From positions 372,001 to 436,000 of the forward strand of contig CAVXVZ010000005.1 of assembly GCA_963765375.1 (NCBI GenBank): a stretch of 64,000 nt of DNA. Direction: 5' to 3'. This document shows, piece by piece, positions 45,841-55,363 of this stretch; positions within the stretch are counted from its first letter, which is position 1, and the number at the start of each line of letters is the position of its first letter. The stretch comes from Roseiarcus sp963765375. GTDB taxonomy: Bacteria > Pseudomonadota > Alphaproteobacteria > Rhizobiales > Beijerinckiaceae. The notes beneath the pieces were generated by a model that had not been told where the DNA came from, searched no databases, and saw only the letters and a list, made by a program, of their open reading frames with translations. Made by a program: the position numbers and the translations under genes.

Positions 45841-47327
45841 TGAGCGTCCGAGCCCGAGTCGCCAATTGGCCTCTTGCTTGGAAAGCTCCTTTGCTCGCGG
45901 CTGGTCTGCTCATTGGCGTCGCCCTAGTTATTTCCCAGGTCGTGCTGAATCGACTGGAGTCAGATCAAGAAAGCAATTTACGACATTTGACGAGCGCTTA
46001 TCTCGATGGATTGTCGACGGCGGTGCTTCGATCAGCCATCCACGCCGACGTCTGGGAGACTTTCGACGCGCTCGATCGAGCGCGCGATCGTTATGCGGGA
46101 CTCAAAGTACGCTTCGCAATCGTTACGCTGCCGAATGGGAACGTGCTTGCAGCTTCGGATCCTTTGAAATTCCCAGTGCAAACGAGCGTCCCGACGGATG
46201 TAGAGCGGCGCTTCCCAGCTCAAGATGGACTGATCATTGACTCCGCATCGGGCAGTGCGTGGCTCGCTCGCTCTCTTCGCGAAGAAGGCTACTCGGTGGG
46301 ACGGATACTGGCCGATATCGATATCTCCGAGCTGCTTCGCGTCCGAAGCCAGGTGTTACTGACGCTCGTCGCCGTCAACGTCAGTCTCGCGCTCGGATTT
46401 GCGATCATCTGCTCTTTCGCCCTCAGGCGGATGCTCAAGCCTTTAAGCGTGCTCAACGGATACGTGGAACGCGTTCGAAGCGGCCGTGCGGATCCCATTC
46501 CCGAGTCGAAGCGGCGGCGGATATCGCGTGAGTTCGATCTTCTATTCGAGCGGTTCAATGGGATGGCTCGCGCGCTGAATGAACGCGAGGAACTTGCTTC
46601 GCGGCTCGCGAAACAGGAGAAATATGCTGTGCTGGGCAAGCTTGCTTCCGGCATGGCCCATGAGGTCAATAACCCGCTAGGGGGACTCTTCAACGCCCTC
46701 GACACGCTGCGGCGTCACGGCGACGACGCCAAGGTGCGCGAAGCGACGCTGAACCTTCTCGAACGAGGCCTCACCCACATCCGAAACGTCGTCGGTTCGA
46801 CTCTCGTGATGTACAGGCGAGGGGTCGCAGACAATTCGCTGCGCCCGGTCGAAATCGACGATCTTCGATTGCTCATCGAACCGGAAGCCTCGCGAAAGCG
46901 GCTTCAGATCGCTTGGGTCAACGATCTTCACGGAGTATCACCCGTCGCCGCCGAGAGCGTGAGGCAGGTGGTGCTCAATCTCCTGATCAACGCTTGCGCC
47001 GCGACGGCTGCGGGCGGAACAGTCCATTTGCGAGCGCGCGCCACGGACAGCTCGCTCACGATCGAGGTCGGTGACCAAGGCCCAGGGCTCCCTGATGACC
47101 TTGCCAAATACCTCGTCGGACATTCCGATGAGGCGCCCGGCACTGGGCGCGGCCTTGGACTTTGGATTGTGCGCCGTCTCGTTGCGGACGAAGACGGAGA
47201 GATACGAGTCATTCAGGAAAACGGCTTGTCGACGCTCATCAGGGTTACATGGCCCTTCCGCGAAAATCTCTCACGATTCGAAAGCGCAAAGGACTCTGTT
47301 GGCGTGGAGGCCATTCATGCCGAATGA
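45840..47327 (+). CDS. aioS: AioS, arsenite-responsive sensor histidine kinase
   Basis: The 495-residue membrane kinase has two membrane segments (residues about 17-37 and 178-200) around a periplasmic sensor region, a HAMP-like linker, the H-box LASGMAHEVNNPLGGLFNAL, then N, G1 and G2 boxes (QVVLNLLINACAATAAGG, EVGDQGPGLPDD, GTGRGLGLWIV). It should receive the signal from AioX and phosphorylate AioR. Its last codons overlap aioR by 11 bases. Confidence 0.92.
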   Translation: MSVRARVANWPLAWKAPLLAAGLLIGVALVISQVVLNRLESDQESNLRHLTSAYLDGLSTAVLRSAIHADVWETFDALDRARDRYAGLKVRFAIVTLPNGNVLAASDPLKFPVQTSVPTDVERRFPAQDGLIIDSASGSAWLARSLREEGYSVGRILADIDISELLRVRSQVLLTLVAVNVSLALGFAIICSFALRRMLKPLSVLNGYVERVRSGRADPIPESKRRRISREFDLLFERFNGMARALNEREELASRLAKQEKYAVLGKLASGMAHEVNNPLGGLFNALDTLRRHGDDAKVREATLNLLERGLTHIRNVVGSTLVMYRRGVADNSLRPVEIDDLRLLIEPEASRKRLQIAWVNDLHGVSPVAAESVRQVVLNLLINACAATAAGGTVHLRARATDSSLTIEVGDQGPGLPDDLAKYLVGHSDEAPGTGRGLGLWIVRRLVADEDGEIRVIQENGLSTLIRVTWPFRENLSRFESAKDSVGVEAIHAE

Positions 47328-48651
47328 GCCTGGATGCGTCGCAGTGATCGATGACGATCCGATCATGGGCGAGTCGCTCCAGCGGGCGCTGGAGCTTGAG
47401 GGTTGGCGCACCGTCTGGTGGCATACCGGCAAGAGAGCCGTAGACGGTATGTTCGAGCTGTGTCCCGACCTCGTGCTCTGCGACATTCGGTTGCCGGACA
47501 TGGACGGTGAGGAGGTCTTTCGCACGACGAACGCTCGCTCGCTCGCGCCGCCCTTCATCTTTATGACCGCGTTCGGGCAGATCGATCAGGCAGTCGCGCT
47601 CATCCGTGCCGGCGCTCAAGACTATCTCACCAAGCCTTTCGAGCTCGCCAACCTGTTTCAGAAGGTGCGTGAAGTCTTATCGCTGCGCGTACGCGACGAC
47701 GGCCGCGGCGCTCTGGGTGTCTCGCCGCGCATGCGCGGGATTGAATCGCTCCTCCGACGGCTGGCTCCCAGGTCGCTCTCCATTCTTTTCACCGGCGAAA
47801 CGGGAACGGGCAAAGAGGTCTGCGCGCGGTTTCTGCACGGAGTATCGCCAGCCGCAACGGAGCCGTTCATGGCGGTGAACTGTGCCGCCATTCCTTCGGA
47901 GCTTCTCGAAAGCGAGCTGTTCGGACACGAACGAGGCGCCTTTTCTGGAGCCCATCAGCGTCATTTGGGGTATGCCGAACGCGCGCGCGGTGGCATCCTG
48001 TTCCTCGATGAGATCGCGGCGATGCCGCTGCCTTTGCAGGCGAAAATGTTGCGGGTGCTCGAGGAGCGTTCCTTTCACCGTGTGGGCGGCGAGAGCCCTA
48101 TTCCTTTGAAGGCGCGCATTGTATGCGCGACAAACGCAAGTCTTGATGAGGAGGCGCGGGGCGGCGCGTTCCGCGAGGACTTGTTGTATCGGATCAATGC
48201 GGCGACCGTGGAATTGCCCGCTCTTCGCGAACGTTCGGAAGATATAACATGGCTTCTGTCTCGTTATTTCTCGCTCTTTGCCGAGCAGGTTGAAACTGAG
48301 CTGCGTGGAATTAGCTCTCTGGCCGAAGACGTCGCGTTGTCTCATCAATGGCGAGGCAATGTCCGAGAATTGCGCAATCGAGTCGAGCGAGCGGTAACCC
48401 TGTCGAACGGCCCGTGGATTATGCCAATCGATCTCTTCCCGGAACTGCGCGACGCAACTTTCGCCGGACCCAATTCACAACTGCCCCTGTCAGCGGCGCG
48501 TGATGCGGCCGAGAAGCGGCAGATCGAGCGAGTTCTCCGAGAAACAGGAGGCCACGTCGGCGCGGCGGCGAAGCGGCTGGAGATTTCGCGAACGACGCTG
48601 TGGGAGAAGATGCGCCGCTATGGGATCGAGCCGGATCGCACTATCGAGTGA
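47317..48651 (+). CDS. aioR: AioR, NtrC-family sigma-54-dependent response regulator
   Basis: The 444-residue protein has a receiver domain (VAVIDDDPIMGE, phospho-Asp in LVLCDIRLPDMDG, Lys in YLTKPFE), the AAA+ domain (Walker A GETGTGKEVCARFL, Walker B GGILFLDEIAAM) and a Fis-type HTH (GAAAKRLEISRTTLWEKMRR). The sigma-54 contact loop reads GAFSGA rather than the canonical GAFTGA. It should activate the sigma-54 promoter before aioB. Confidence 0.93.
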   Translation: MPNEPGCVAVIDDDPIMGESLQRALELEGWRTVWWHTGKRAVDGMFELCPDLVLCDIRLPDMDGEEVFRTTNARSLAPPFIFMTAFGQIDQAVALIRAGAQDYLTKPFELANLFQKVREVLSLRVRDDGRGALGVSPRMRGIESLLRRLAPRSLSILFTGETGTGKEVCARFLHGVSPAATEPFMAVNCAAIPSELLESELFGHERGAFSGAHQRHLGYAERARGGILFLDEIAAMPLPLQAKMLRVLEERSFHRVGGESPIPLKARIVCATNASLDEEARGGAFREDLLYRINAATVELPALRERSEDITWLLSRYFSLFAEQVETELRGISSLAEDVALSHQWRGNVRELRNRVERAVTLSNGPWIMPIDLFPELRDATFAGPNSQLPLSAARDAAEKRQIERVLRETGGHVGAAAKRLEISRTTLWEKMRRYGIEPDRTIE

Positions 48652-48823
48652 CGACTTGACGCCAATAGTGAATGAGCGCGGGGCGTCGCTTTGACCACCG
48701 TTGGATTTTCCCGTCAAGTTTCCCGAACCGATTTCGCCATGAGTGTTCGGAATTCCGGACCGGGCGTCCGGTCGCGAATTGTTACCTCTCTGAATTGATT
48801 GGATTATTGGGATTCCGCTGCTG

Positions 48824-48839
48824 CGGCACGGCCTTTGCA
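48824..48839 (+). promoter_or_regulatory. sigma-54 (-24/-12) promoter of aioBA
   Basis: CGGCACGGCCTTTGCA matches the TGGCACG-N4-TTGCA consensus, with GG at -24 and GC at -12 at the right spacing. It lies 34 bases before the aioB ATG, downstream of the sigma-54 activator gene aioR. Confidence 0.85.
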
Positions 48840-48873
48840 CTTCTTCTACCTCACAAGGCTAAGGGAGGAGTGC

Positions 48874-49401
48874 ATGAAAAGGTGCGATCAGAAGGTCGAC
48901 ATTGGCCGCAGGTGGTTCTTGTCCGGAGCCGGGGTCGCCGCAGCCGGAGCGGCCGCAGCCACCGTCATCCCGAACAGAGCGGAAGCGAGCCCGCAGCTAG
49001 CGAGGCTCACCTACCCGTCGAACCGCCTTGCGAATATCGGCGACCTCAAACCCAACGAGCCCTTGCAAGTCGCTTATCCGGACGCCAATGCGCCGGGTGT
49101 CCTCCTCAAGCTCGGTAGTACGGTTCCAGGCGGAGTCGGGCCCGACGGGGACGTCGTGGGATTTACGACCATCTGCCCGCATAAGGGATATCCACTCGGT
49201 TACAACGCCTCGGACAAGACGCTGAACTGCCCCGGCCATTACTCCCGATTTGATTGCGAAAATGGCGGCCAGGAAATCTGGGGTCAGGCAACCCAAAACC
49301 TTCCTCAATATCTGCTGCGGGTCAACTCAAAAGGCGACATCTATGCCGAGGGCATCGACGAGTTGCTTTACGGCCGCCTGTCAAACGTTCTGGAGGCCTG
49401 A
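48874..49401 (+). CDS. aioB: AioB, arsenite oxidase small (Rieske) subunit
   Basis: The 175-residue protein has a Tat signal (DIGRRWFLSGAGVAAAGAAA), so it is co-exported with AioA. The Rieske ligands are in TICPHKGYP and NCPGHYSRFD. The two extra Cys that form a disulfide in bc1-type Rieske proteins are missing (Y after G in CPHKGY and G in CPGH). It passes electrons from AioA to a soluble acceptor. A strong GGGAGGAG precedes ATG 48874. Confidence 0.95.
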   Translation: MKRCDQKVDIGRRWFLSGAGVAAAGAAAATVIPNRAEASPQLARLTYPSNRLANIGDLKPNEPLQVAYPDANAPGVLLKLGSTVPGGVGPDGDVVGFTTICPHKGYPLGYNASDKTLNCPGHYSRFDCENGGQEIWGQATQNLPQYLLRVNSKGDIYAEGIDELLYGRLSNVLEA

Positions 49402-49404
49402 GCC

Positions 49405-51864
49405 ATGACATTCAAGCGTCACACCGATCGGCTCCCGATCATCCCCGCGGACGCCAAGGAGCACAACGTCGTCTGCCAGTTTTGCATCGTCGGCTGCGGC
49501 TACAAGGCCTATACCTGGGACATCAACGACCAGGGTGGCGCAAGTCCCAGCGAAAACAAGTTCGGCGTCGATCTCTCGAAACAGCAATTGCCGATGACGC
49601 CGAATTGGTACTCTCCGTCGATGTACAACATCGTCAGGCAGGACGGAAAAGACGTCCAGCTTGTCATCATGCCCGACCACGACTGTGTCGTGAACTCGGG
49701 ACTCGCGTCGATCCGGGGCGGCCGCATGGCCGAGGAATCCTTCTCCCCGGCACGCTCGACCCAACAGCAGCGCCTGACCGAACCTATGGTGTGGCGCTAC
49801 GGTCAGATGCAGCCCACGAGCTGGGACGACGCCCTCGATCTCGTGGCGCGCGTGACGGCGGCGGTGATCGATCGCCACGGCGAGGACGACTTGTTCGTCT
49901 CAATGTTCGATCACGGCGGCGCCGGCGGCGGCTACGAAAATACCTGGGGCACGGGGAAGCTCTATTTCGGCGCGATGAAGATCAAGAACGTCCGTATCCA
50001 CAATCGCCCGGCTTACAACTCCGAGGTGCACGCCACCCGGGACATGGGAGTAGGCGAACTCAATAATTGTTACGAGGACGCCGAACTCGCCGATACGATT
50101 GTCGCTGTCGGCACAAATTCGCTCGAGACCCAGACCAACTATTTCCTCAACCATTGGATTCCGAACCTTCAGGGCTCGACGCTCGCCAAGAAGAATGACC
50201 AGCTGGGCGGCGAAGCACATCCGCCGGCTCGGATCGTTTTCGTCGATCCGCGGCGCACGGTGACGATGAACGCCTGCGAGATCGAAGCCGGCAAGGACCG
50301 GGTCCTTCACCTCGCCATCAATTCCGGGACCGACCTTGCGCTCTTCAACGCCTGGCTCACCTACCTCGCTGACAAGGGCTGGGTCGACAGGGAATTCATC
50401 GCCGCCTCGACCAAGGATTTCGAAAAGGCGGTCGCTGCCAACAAGACCAGCCTTGAAGACGCCGCCAAGATCACCGGCCTCAGCGTCGACGACATCCGCA
50501 AATCAGCCGAGTGGATAGCGCAACCAAAGGATGGCGGCGCACGGCGAAGAACCATGTTCGCCTACGAGAAGGGGCTGATCTGGGGCAACGACAACTATCG
50601 GACCAATGGGGCGCTCGTAAATGTCGCGCTCGCCACCGGCAACGTCGGGCGTCCGGGCGGCGGCTGTGTGCGCATGGGCGGCCATCAGGAAGGTTATGTG
50701 CGTCCCGACTATCCCGGTCCTCGACCGGCGCCTTATATCGACAAGCTTCTGATCGAGGGAAAGGGCGGCGTCCACCACATCTGGGCCTGTGATCACTACA
50801 AGACCACCCTCAACGCCGACCAGTTCAAGCAAGTCTACAAGAAACGGACGGACCTGGTGAAGGACGCGATGTCCGCGGTCCCGTACGGCGACCAAAAAGC
50901 CATGGTCGCGGCCATCCTGGCTTCCATCGACAAGGGCGGCCTCTTCTCGGTCGACGTGGATATTATCCCGACCAAGATCGGGCAAGCCAGCCACGTCTGG
51001 TTACCGGGCGCGACGGCGGGCGAGATGAACCTTACGTCGATGAACGGCGAGCGCCGGCTGCGGCTGACTGAGCGCTACATGGACCCGCCAGGCCAGTCCC
51101 TGCCCGACTGCCTGATCGCGGCGCGTCTGGCCAACAACCTGGAACGCGTGTTTCGTGAACTTGGCAAGCCCGATGTCGCCGACAAGTTCAAGGGCTTCGA
51201 TTGGAAGACCGAGGAAGACGCTTTCATGGACGGGTATCACGCCCATGCGAAGGGCGGCGAGTTTGTCACCTATGAACGGCTGCGGGCGATGGGAACCAAC
51301 GGCGTCCAGGAGCCTGCGACCGGCTTCGAGAACGGCAAGCTCATCGGAACGAAACGTCTCTTCACCGACGGCAAATTTGGCTCCAAGGACGGTAAGGCGA
51401 CGTTCATGGCGACTGAGTGGCGAGGGTTCGAGGCGCCGGGCAAAGAACAGGAATCGAAGAAGTTCGCGTTCCTCATCAACAATGGCCGCGCAAATCATGT
51501 CTGGCAGAGCGCCTATCTCGACCAGCAGAGCGACTTCGTCATGAACCGCTGGCCTTTCCCATACATCCAGATGAACCCGGACGACATGAAGGATCTCGGT
51601 CTTTCCGCGGGCGACCTCGTGGAGGTCTACAACGAAAACGGCGCGACGCAAGCGATGGCCTATCCGACCGCGACCGCCAAGCGCAAGCAGACGTTCATGC
51701 TGTTTGCCTTTCCGACGGGCGTGCAGGGAAACGTCGTCTCCCCTGGCGTCAACGAGCTGATCATCCCGAACTACAAGCAGACCTGGGGGGATATTCGCAA
51801 GATCGCCTCAGCCCCCGGCGCCGCGCGCGCCACAAGCTTCAAGTCCTGGGAGTACAAGGTCTGA
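49405..51864 (+). CDS. aioA: AioA, arsenite oxidase large molybdopterin subunit
   Basis: The 819-residue catalytic subunit binds bis-MGD molybdenum and oxidises As(III) to As(V) in the periplasm. The N-terminal motif VVCQFCIVGCGYKAY (C-x2-C-x3-C) holds the [3Fe-4S] cluster typical of AioA. GTNSLETQTNYFLNHW, RRTMFAYEKGLIWGNDNYR and NHVWQSAYLDQQSDFV are other family blocks. It has no signal of its own and relies on AioB for Tat export. It begins 3 bases after the aioB stop. Confidence 0.97.
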   Translation: MTFKRHTDRLPIIPADAKEHNVVCQFCIVGCGYKAYTWDINDQGGASPSENKFGVDLSKQQLPMTPNWYSPSMYNIVRQDGKDVQLVIMPDHDCVVNSGLASIRGGRMAEESFSPARSTQQQRLTEPMVWRYGQMQPTSWDDALDLVARVTAAVIDRHGEDDLFVSMFDHGGAGGGYENTWGTGKLYFGAMKIKNVRIHNRPAYNSEVHATRDMGVGELNNCYEDAELADTIVAVGTNSLETQTNYFLNHWIPNLQGSTLAKKNDQLGGEAHPPARIVFVDPRRTVTMNACEIEAGKDRVLHLAINSGTDLALFNAWLTYLADKGWVDREFIAASTKDFEKAVAANKTSLEDAAKITGLSVDDIRKSAEWIAQPKDGGARRRTMFAYEKGLIWGNDNYRTNGALVNVALATGNVGRPGGGCVRMGGHQEGYVRPDYPGPRPAPYIDKLLIEGKGGVHHIWACDHYKTTLNADQFKQVYKKRTDLVKDAMSAVPYGDQKAMVAAILASIDKGGLFSVDVDIIPTKIGQASHVWLPGATAGEMNLTSMNGERRLRLTERYMDPPGQSLPDCLIAARLANNLERVFRELGKPDVADKFKGFDWKTEEDAFMDGYHAHAKGGEFVTYERLRAMGTNGVQEPATGFENGKLIGTKRLFTDGKFGSKDGKATFMATEWRGFEAPGKEQESKKFAFLINNGRANHVWQSAYLDQQSDFVMNRWPFPYIQMNPDDMKDLGLSAGDLVEVYNENGATQAMAYPTATAKRKQTFMLFAFPTGVQGNVVSPGVNELIIPNYKQTWGDIRKIASAPGAARATSFKSWEYKV

Positions 51865-52171
51865 CGAACGGCCTGGAACGGAAACGGCTTGGGCGGCCTC
51901 TCCCGAGCCAATTTCCTTCCGATCGGCAAGAAGGGGGTCGTTCGCGCGCCCAGAACACGGGAGGCGGGACAATTCTTCTGCGCCCGCCACCGGGCGACTT
52001 CCACGCCTCTATGGGAACAAGCATGCTGGATCAATTCTCAACGGGCATGCGCGGCTCGCCGCTGATCGATCCGTTTGGTCGAGCGATCACCTACGTTCGC
52101 GTGTCGGTGACCGATCGTTGCGATTTTCGCTGCGTCTACTGCATGGCGGAAGAGATGACGTTCCTGCCTAG

Positions 52172-53787
52172 CAGCCTGTCGGACTTAGCGGGACGTTGGC
52201 GGTTTGGAAGGGACAGGCGAGATTTGGCGAGTTAGAATCGCGGCATTGATTCGCCTTGAGCCTGCGCATGAGCAATTTCCGCACGATTGATCGGCAGACG
52301 GGTTATCTTCTGCCGCCTTCGGTGGACGAGTGGCTGCCAGAGAAGCATTTGGCGCGCTTTGTGGTTGAAGTGATCGACGGGCTCGACCTTCGCGCGATGA
52401 GTGGCGAGTATCGCGGCTCGGGTTCGGCGTCCTACCATCCCAGGGTGTTGGTGGGTCTTCTTGTTTACGGCTACGCGACGGGGGTGTTTTCGAGCCGCAA
52501 GCTGGAGCGGGCGACGTATGAACTCGGTGGCGTTTCGTTTCATCGCGGCCAACGATCATCCCGACCACGACACGCTGGCGACGTTTCGCCGGCGTTTTCT
52601 CAAACCGATCGAGGGGCTGTTCGTCCAAGTGTTGCTGCTTGCGCGCGAGATGGGCGTGCTGAAGATGGGAACCATCGGCCTCGACGGGACGAAGATTCAC
52701 GCCAACGCCAGCCGGCACAGCGCGCTTTCCTATGAGCATGCGGGCAAGATCGAGGCGCAACTGAAGGGCGAGGTCGCCGATTTGATGGCCAAGGCCGAGG
52801 CGGCGGAACTCGGCGGACCTTCCCGACGGCATGTCAATTCCCGACGAACTGGCGCGGCGCGAGGAGCGTCTGGGCAAGATCGCCGAGGCGCGCGCCAAGA
52901 TCGAGGCGCGCGCCAGGGAGCGCCACGCGCGCGAATTGGCGGAACATGAAGCCAAAATGGCGGCGCGCGCGGCCAAGACGGCGGCGACGGGCAAGAAGCC
53001 GGGCGGCAAGGCGCCGCAGCCGCCGCCCGAGGGGCCGCTGCCGAGCGATCAGGTCAATCTGACCGATGAAGACTCGCGCATCATGCCGGTGGCCGGCGGC
53101 GGCTTCGATCAATGCTACAACGCGCAGGCGGCGGTCGCCGTCGGCAGCCTGCTGGTGGTGGCGACCGAGGTGGTCCAGGCGCCCAACGACAAGAACCAGG
53201 TCGAGCCGATGCTGGGCAAGATCGGCGCTTTGCCCGAGGCCTTGGGCGAGGCCGAAACTCTGCTGGCGGACACCGGCTATTTCAGCGCGGGCAATGTCGA
53301 GGCTTGCGAAGAGGCGGGAATCGAACCGGCGATCGCGATGGGCCGCCAGCCGCACCATCCGCCTTTGGCCGAGCGCTTCGAGCCGGCGCCGGCCGCGCCG
53401 GACAATCCGACGCCGGTCGAGGCGATGGCGCATCGTTTGAAGACGCCTCGAGGCCGGGCGCTCTACGCCCTGCGCAAACAGACCCCCGAACCGGTGTTCG
53501 GCATCATCAAATCCGTGCTCGGGTTCCGTCAATTTTCACTGCGCGGGCTCGAAAAAGTGCGCGGCGAGTGGAGCCTCGTGACCATGGCCTGGAACATGAA
53601 GCGAATGTTCGCCCTCGCCCCCGCCTATTGAAGGCGGGGCGCCCCGGCGCAGAGAAGATCCAGCTCCATCGCCGATCCAACAGACTCAATCGCAACGCCC
53701 ACAAAGCTCAACAGGGCGCCGACCGCCGCCGCAACGCGGGTAGGCCGGTTTCAAAGACCAGCTGCAAGGACTCAGTCCGACAGGCTG
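52172..53787 (+). mobile_element. IS1182-type insertion sequence, left copy in moaA
   Basis: The ends are CAGCCTGTCGGACT and AGTCCGACAGGCTG (14-bp inverted repeats), flanked by CTAG at 52168-52171 and 53788-53791. Its transposase frame has two shifts, so it seems inactive. Confidence 0.85.
52256..53631 (+). pseudogene. IS1182-family transposase with two frameshifts
   Basis: Frame one covers RQTGYLLPPSVDEWLPEKHL to about 52530. Frame two resumes with VAFRFIAANDHPDHDTLATF and GTIGLDGTKIHANASRHSAL. Frame three, from about 52831, holds MSIPDELARREERLGKI and ends TPEPVFGIIKSVLGFRQFSL with the terminal MAWNMKRMFALAP. The blocks are those of IS1182 transposases in order, but two indels near 52530 and 52825 prevent one product. 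Confidence 0.8.
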
Positions 53788-53791
53788 CTAG

Positions 53792-55363
53792 GAGCCTGTC
53801 CGAGAAATGGCGGATTTTGGTGGCGGCGTTTGCGCGAATCGGATTCTGCTTGCTTATGAGCAAGACCTTCCGGCCCTGGACGATCGATCAGCCGCTGTTG
53901 TTGCCGCCGAGCGTGCAGGACTTTGTCGGCGAGGACCATCTGGCTCGCTTCATTTTGGCGCTTGTGCTCGAGCATCTCGACCTTGGTGAGATCGAATCCG
54001 GGTATGCGAGCGAGCGCGGGCAGCCGCCGTTTGACCCGGCGATGATGACGGCGCTGTTGCTGTACGGCTATTGTCACGGCGTCTACTCGTCGCGCCGGAT
54101 CGCCAAGGCGACGCGCGAACGGGTCGACTTCATGAGCATTGTCGGGCTCGATCCGCCGGATTTTCGCACCGTCTCCGACTTCCGCAAGCGGCACTTGAAG
54201 GCGCTTGCGGGACTGTTCGGGCAAGTTCTCAAGCTGTGCGAACAGGCGGGATTTGTGAAGCTCGGCCATGTCGCGCTCGACGGGACGAAGATCAAGGCGA
54301 ACGCCTCCAAGCACAAGGCGATGAGCTACGAGCGCATGGAGAAGCGTGCGGCGGAGCTCGAGGCCGAGGTCGATCGGTGGCTGAGCGCAGCCGAGGCTGC
54401 GGACGCCGAGGAAGACAGAGCCTTCGGCCGCGACAAGAGCGGCGAGGAGCTGCCCAAATGGGTTGCCGACAAGAAGAAGCGCGCCGAGAAGATCCGGGCG
54501 GCGAAGGCCGAATTGGAGGCCGAGGCGAAAGCGGCCGCGGCGGCCAAGGCCAAAGCGCAGGCCGAGGCCGAGGAGCGGCGACAAGCCGAGGGCCGCAAGA
54601 AACCGGGCAAGCCCGCCGCCCCGCCATCCGAAGAGCCTGACCCCAAAGCGCAGAAGAACTTCACCGATCCCGAAAGCCGCATCATGAAAACCAAGGACGG
54701 CTTCATCCAGGGCTACAATGCGCAGGCGGCGGTCGACGCGACGGCGCAGGTGATCGTCGCCCACGGCCTCGACGCGAAGCAGAGCGATCAACATCAATTG
54801 GCGCCGATCGCCGACGCCATCGAAGCCAATCTGGGCAAGAAGCCGACGCAACTGTCGGCGGACGCGGGCTATTGCTCCGACGCCAACCTTGCGGCGATGG
54901 AGGAACGCGAGATCGACGCCTATATCGCGCCGGGGCGGGCCAAGCACGCCGGGGAAGGAGAAGGCGGCGGCGCCCGCGTCGCCGCCATGCGCGAAAGAAT
55001 CAAGGCCGGCGGGCACTCCAGCCCCTACCGCTTAAGAAAGCAGCTGCCCGAGCCGGTGTTCGGACAGATCAAGCAGGCGCGCGGCTTCCGTCAGTTTCTC
55101 TTGCGCGGCGTCGAGAAGGTCGCCAACGAGTGGGGCCTCGTCTGCCTCGCCCACAATATCTTGAAGCTCGCCCAGGGGCGGACCCCGTCCCTTGCCGCAC
55201 TCGCAACCGGCTGAGCTTCGCCACCTCGGAAACGGTGCAACGAACGATGGCCGCAAAGCTTCCACCCTTACATCAAACCGGATGCGCGAATTTGCTGCAT
55301 CCGGCTCTCCGACTGGCTTGAGCGGTTCAAATCCCAGCTCGCCGGGATTAAGCAGACAGGCTC
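53792..55363 (+). mobile_element. IS1182-type insertion sequence, right copy in moaA
   Basis: The ends are GAGCCTGTC and GACAGGCTC, flanked by CTAG at 53788-53791 and 55364-55367. The left CTAG is shared with the first element, so one element inserted exactly into the duplicated target of the other. The two are related but distinct IS types. Confidence 0.85.
53856..55214 (+). CDS. IS1182-family transposase
   Basis: The 452-residue transposase starts MSKTFRPWTIDQPLLLPPSV and contains VALDGTKIKANASKHKAMSY (first Asp), a long Ala/Glu/Lys coiled-coil-like segment (residues about 160-250), KDGFIQGYNAQAAVDATAQV, QLSADAGYCSDANLA (second Asp) and LPEPVFGQIKQARGFRQFLL (Glu). The frame is intact. The open frame upstream to 53112 is only read-through from the first element. 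Confidence 0.88.
   Translation: MSKTFRPWTIDQPLLLPPSVQDFVGEDHLARFILALVLEHLDLGEIESGYASERGQPPFDPAMMTALLLYGYCHGVYSSRRIAKATRERVDFMSIVGLDPPDFRTVSDFRKRHLKALAGLFGQVLKLCEQAGFVKLGHVALDGTKIKANASKHKAMSYERMEKRAAELEAEVDRWLSAAEAADAEEDRAFGRDKSGEELPKWVADKKKRAEKIRAAKAELEAEAKAAAAAKAKAQAEAEERRQAEGRKKPGKPAAPPSEEPDPKAQKNFTDPESRIMKTKDGFIQGYNAQAAVDATAQVIVAHGLDAKQSDQHQLAPIADAIEANLGKKPTQLSADAGYCSDANLAAMEEREIDAYIAPGRAKHAGEGEGGGARVAAMRERIKAGGHSSPYRLRKQLPEPVFGQIKQARGFRQFLLRGVEKVANEWGLVCLAHNILKLAQGRTPSLAALATG

Noticed and set aside
53112..53855. Upstream extension of the right IS1182 transposase to 700 residues
   Set aside because: The extension reads the first element in a wrong frame. Homology starts at ATG 53856.
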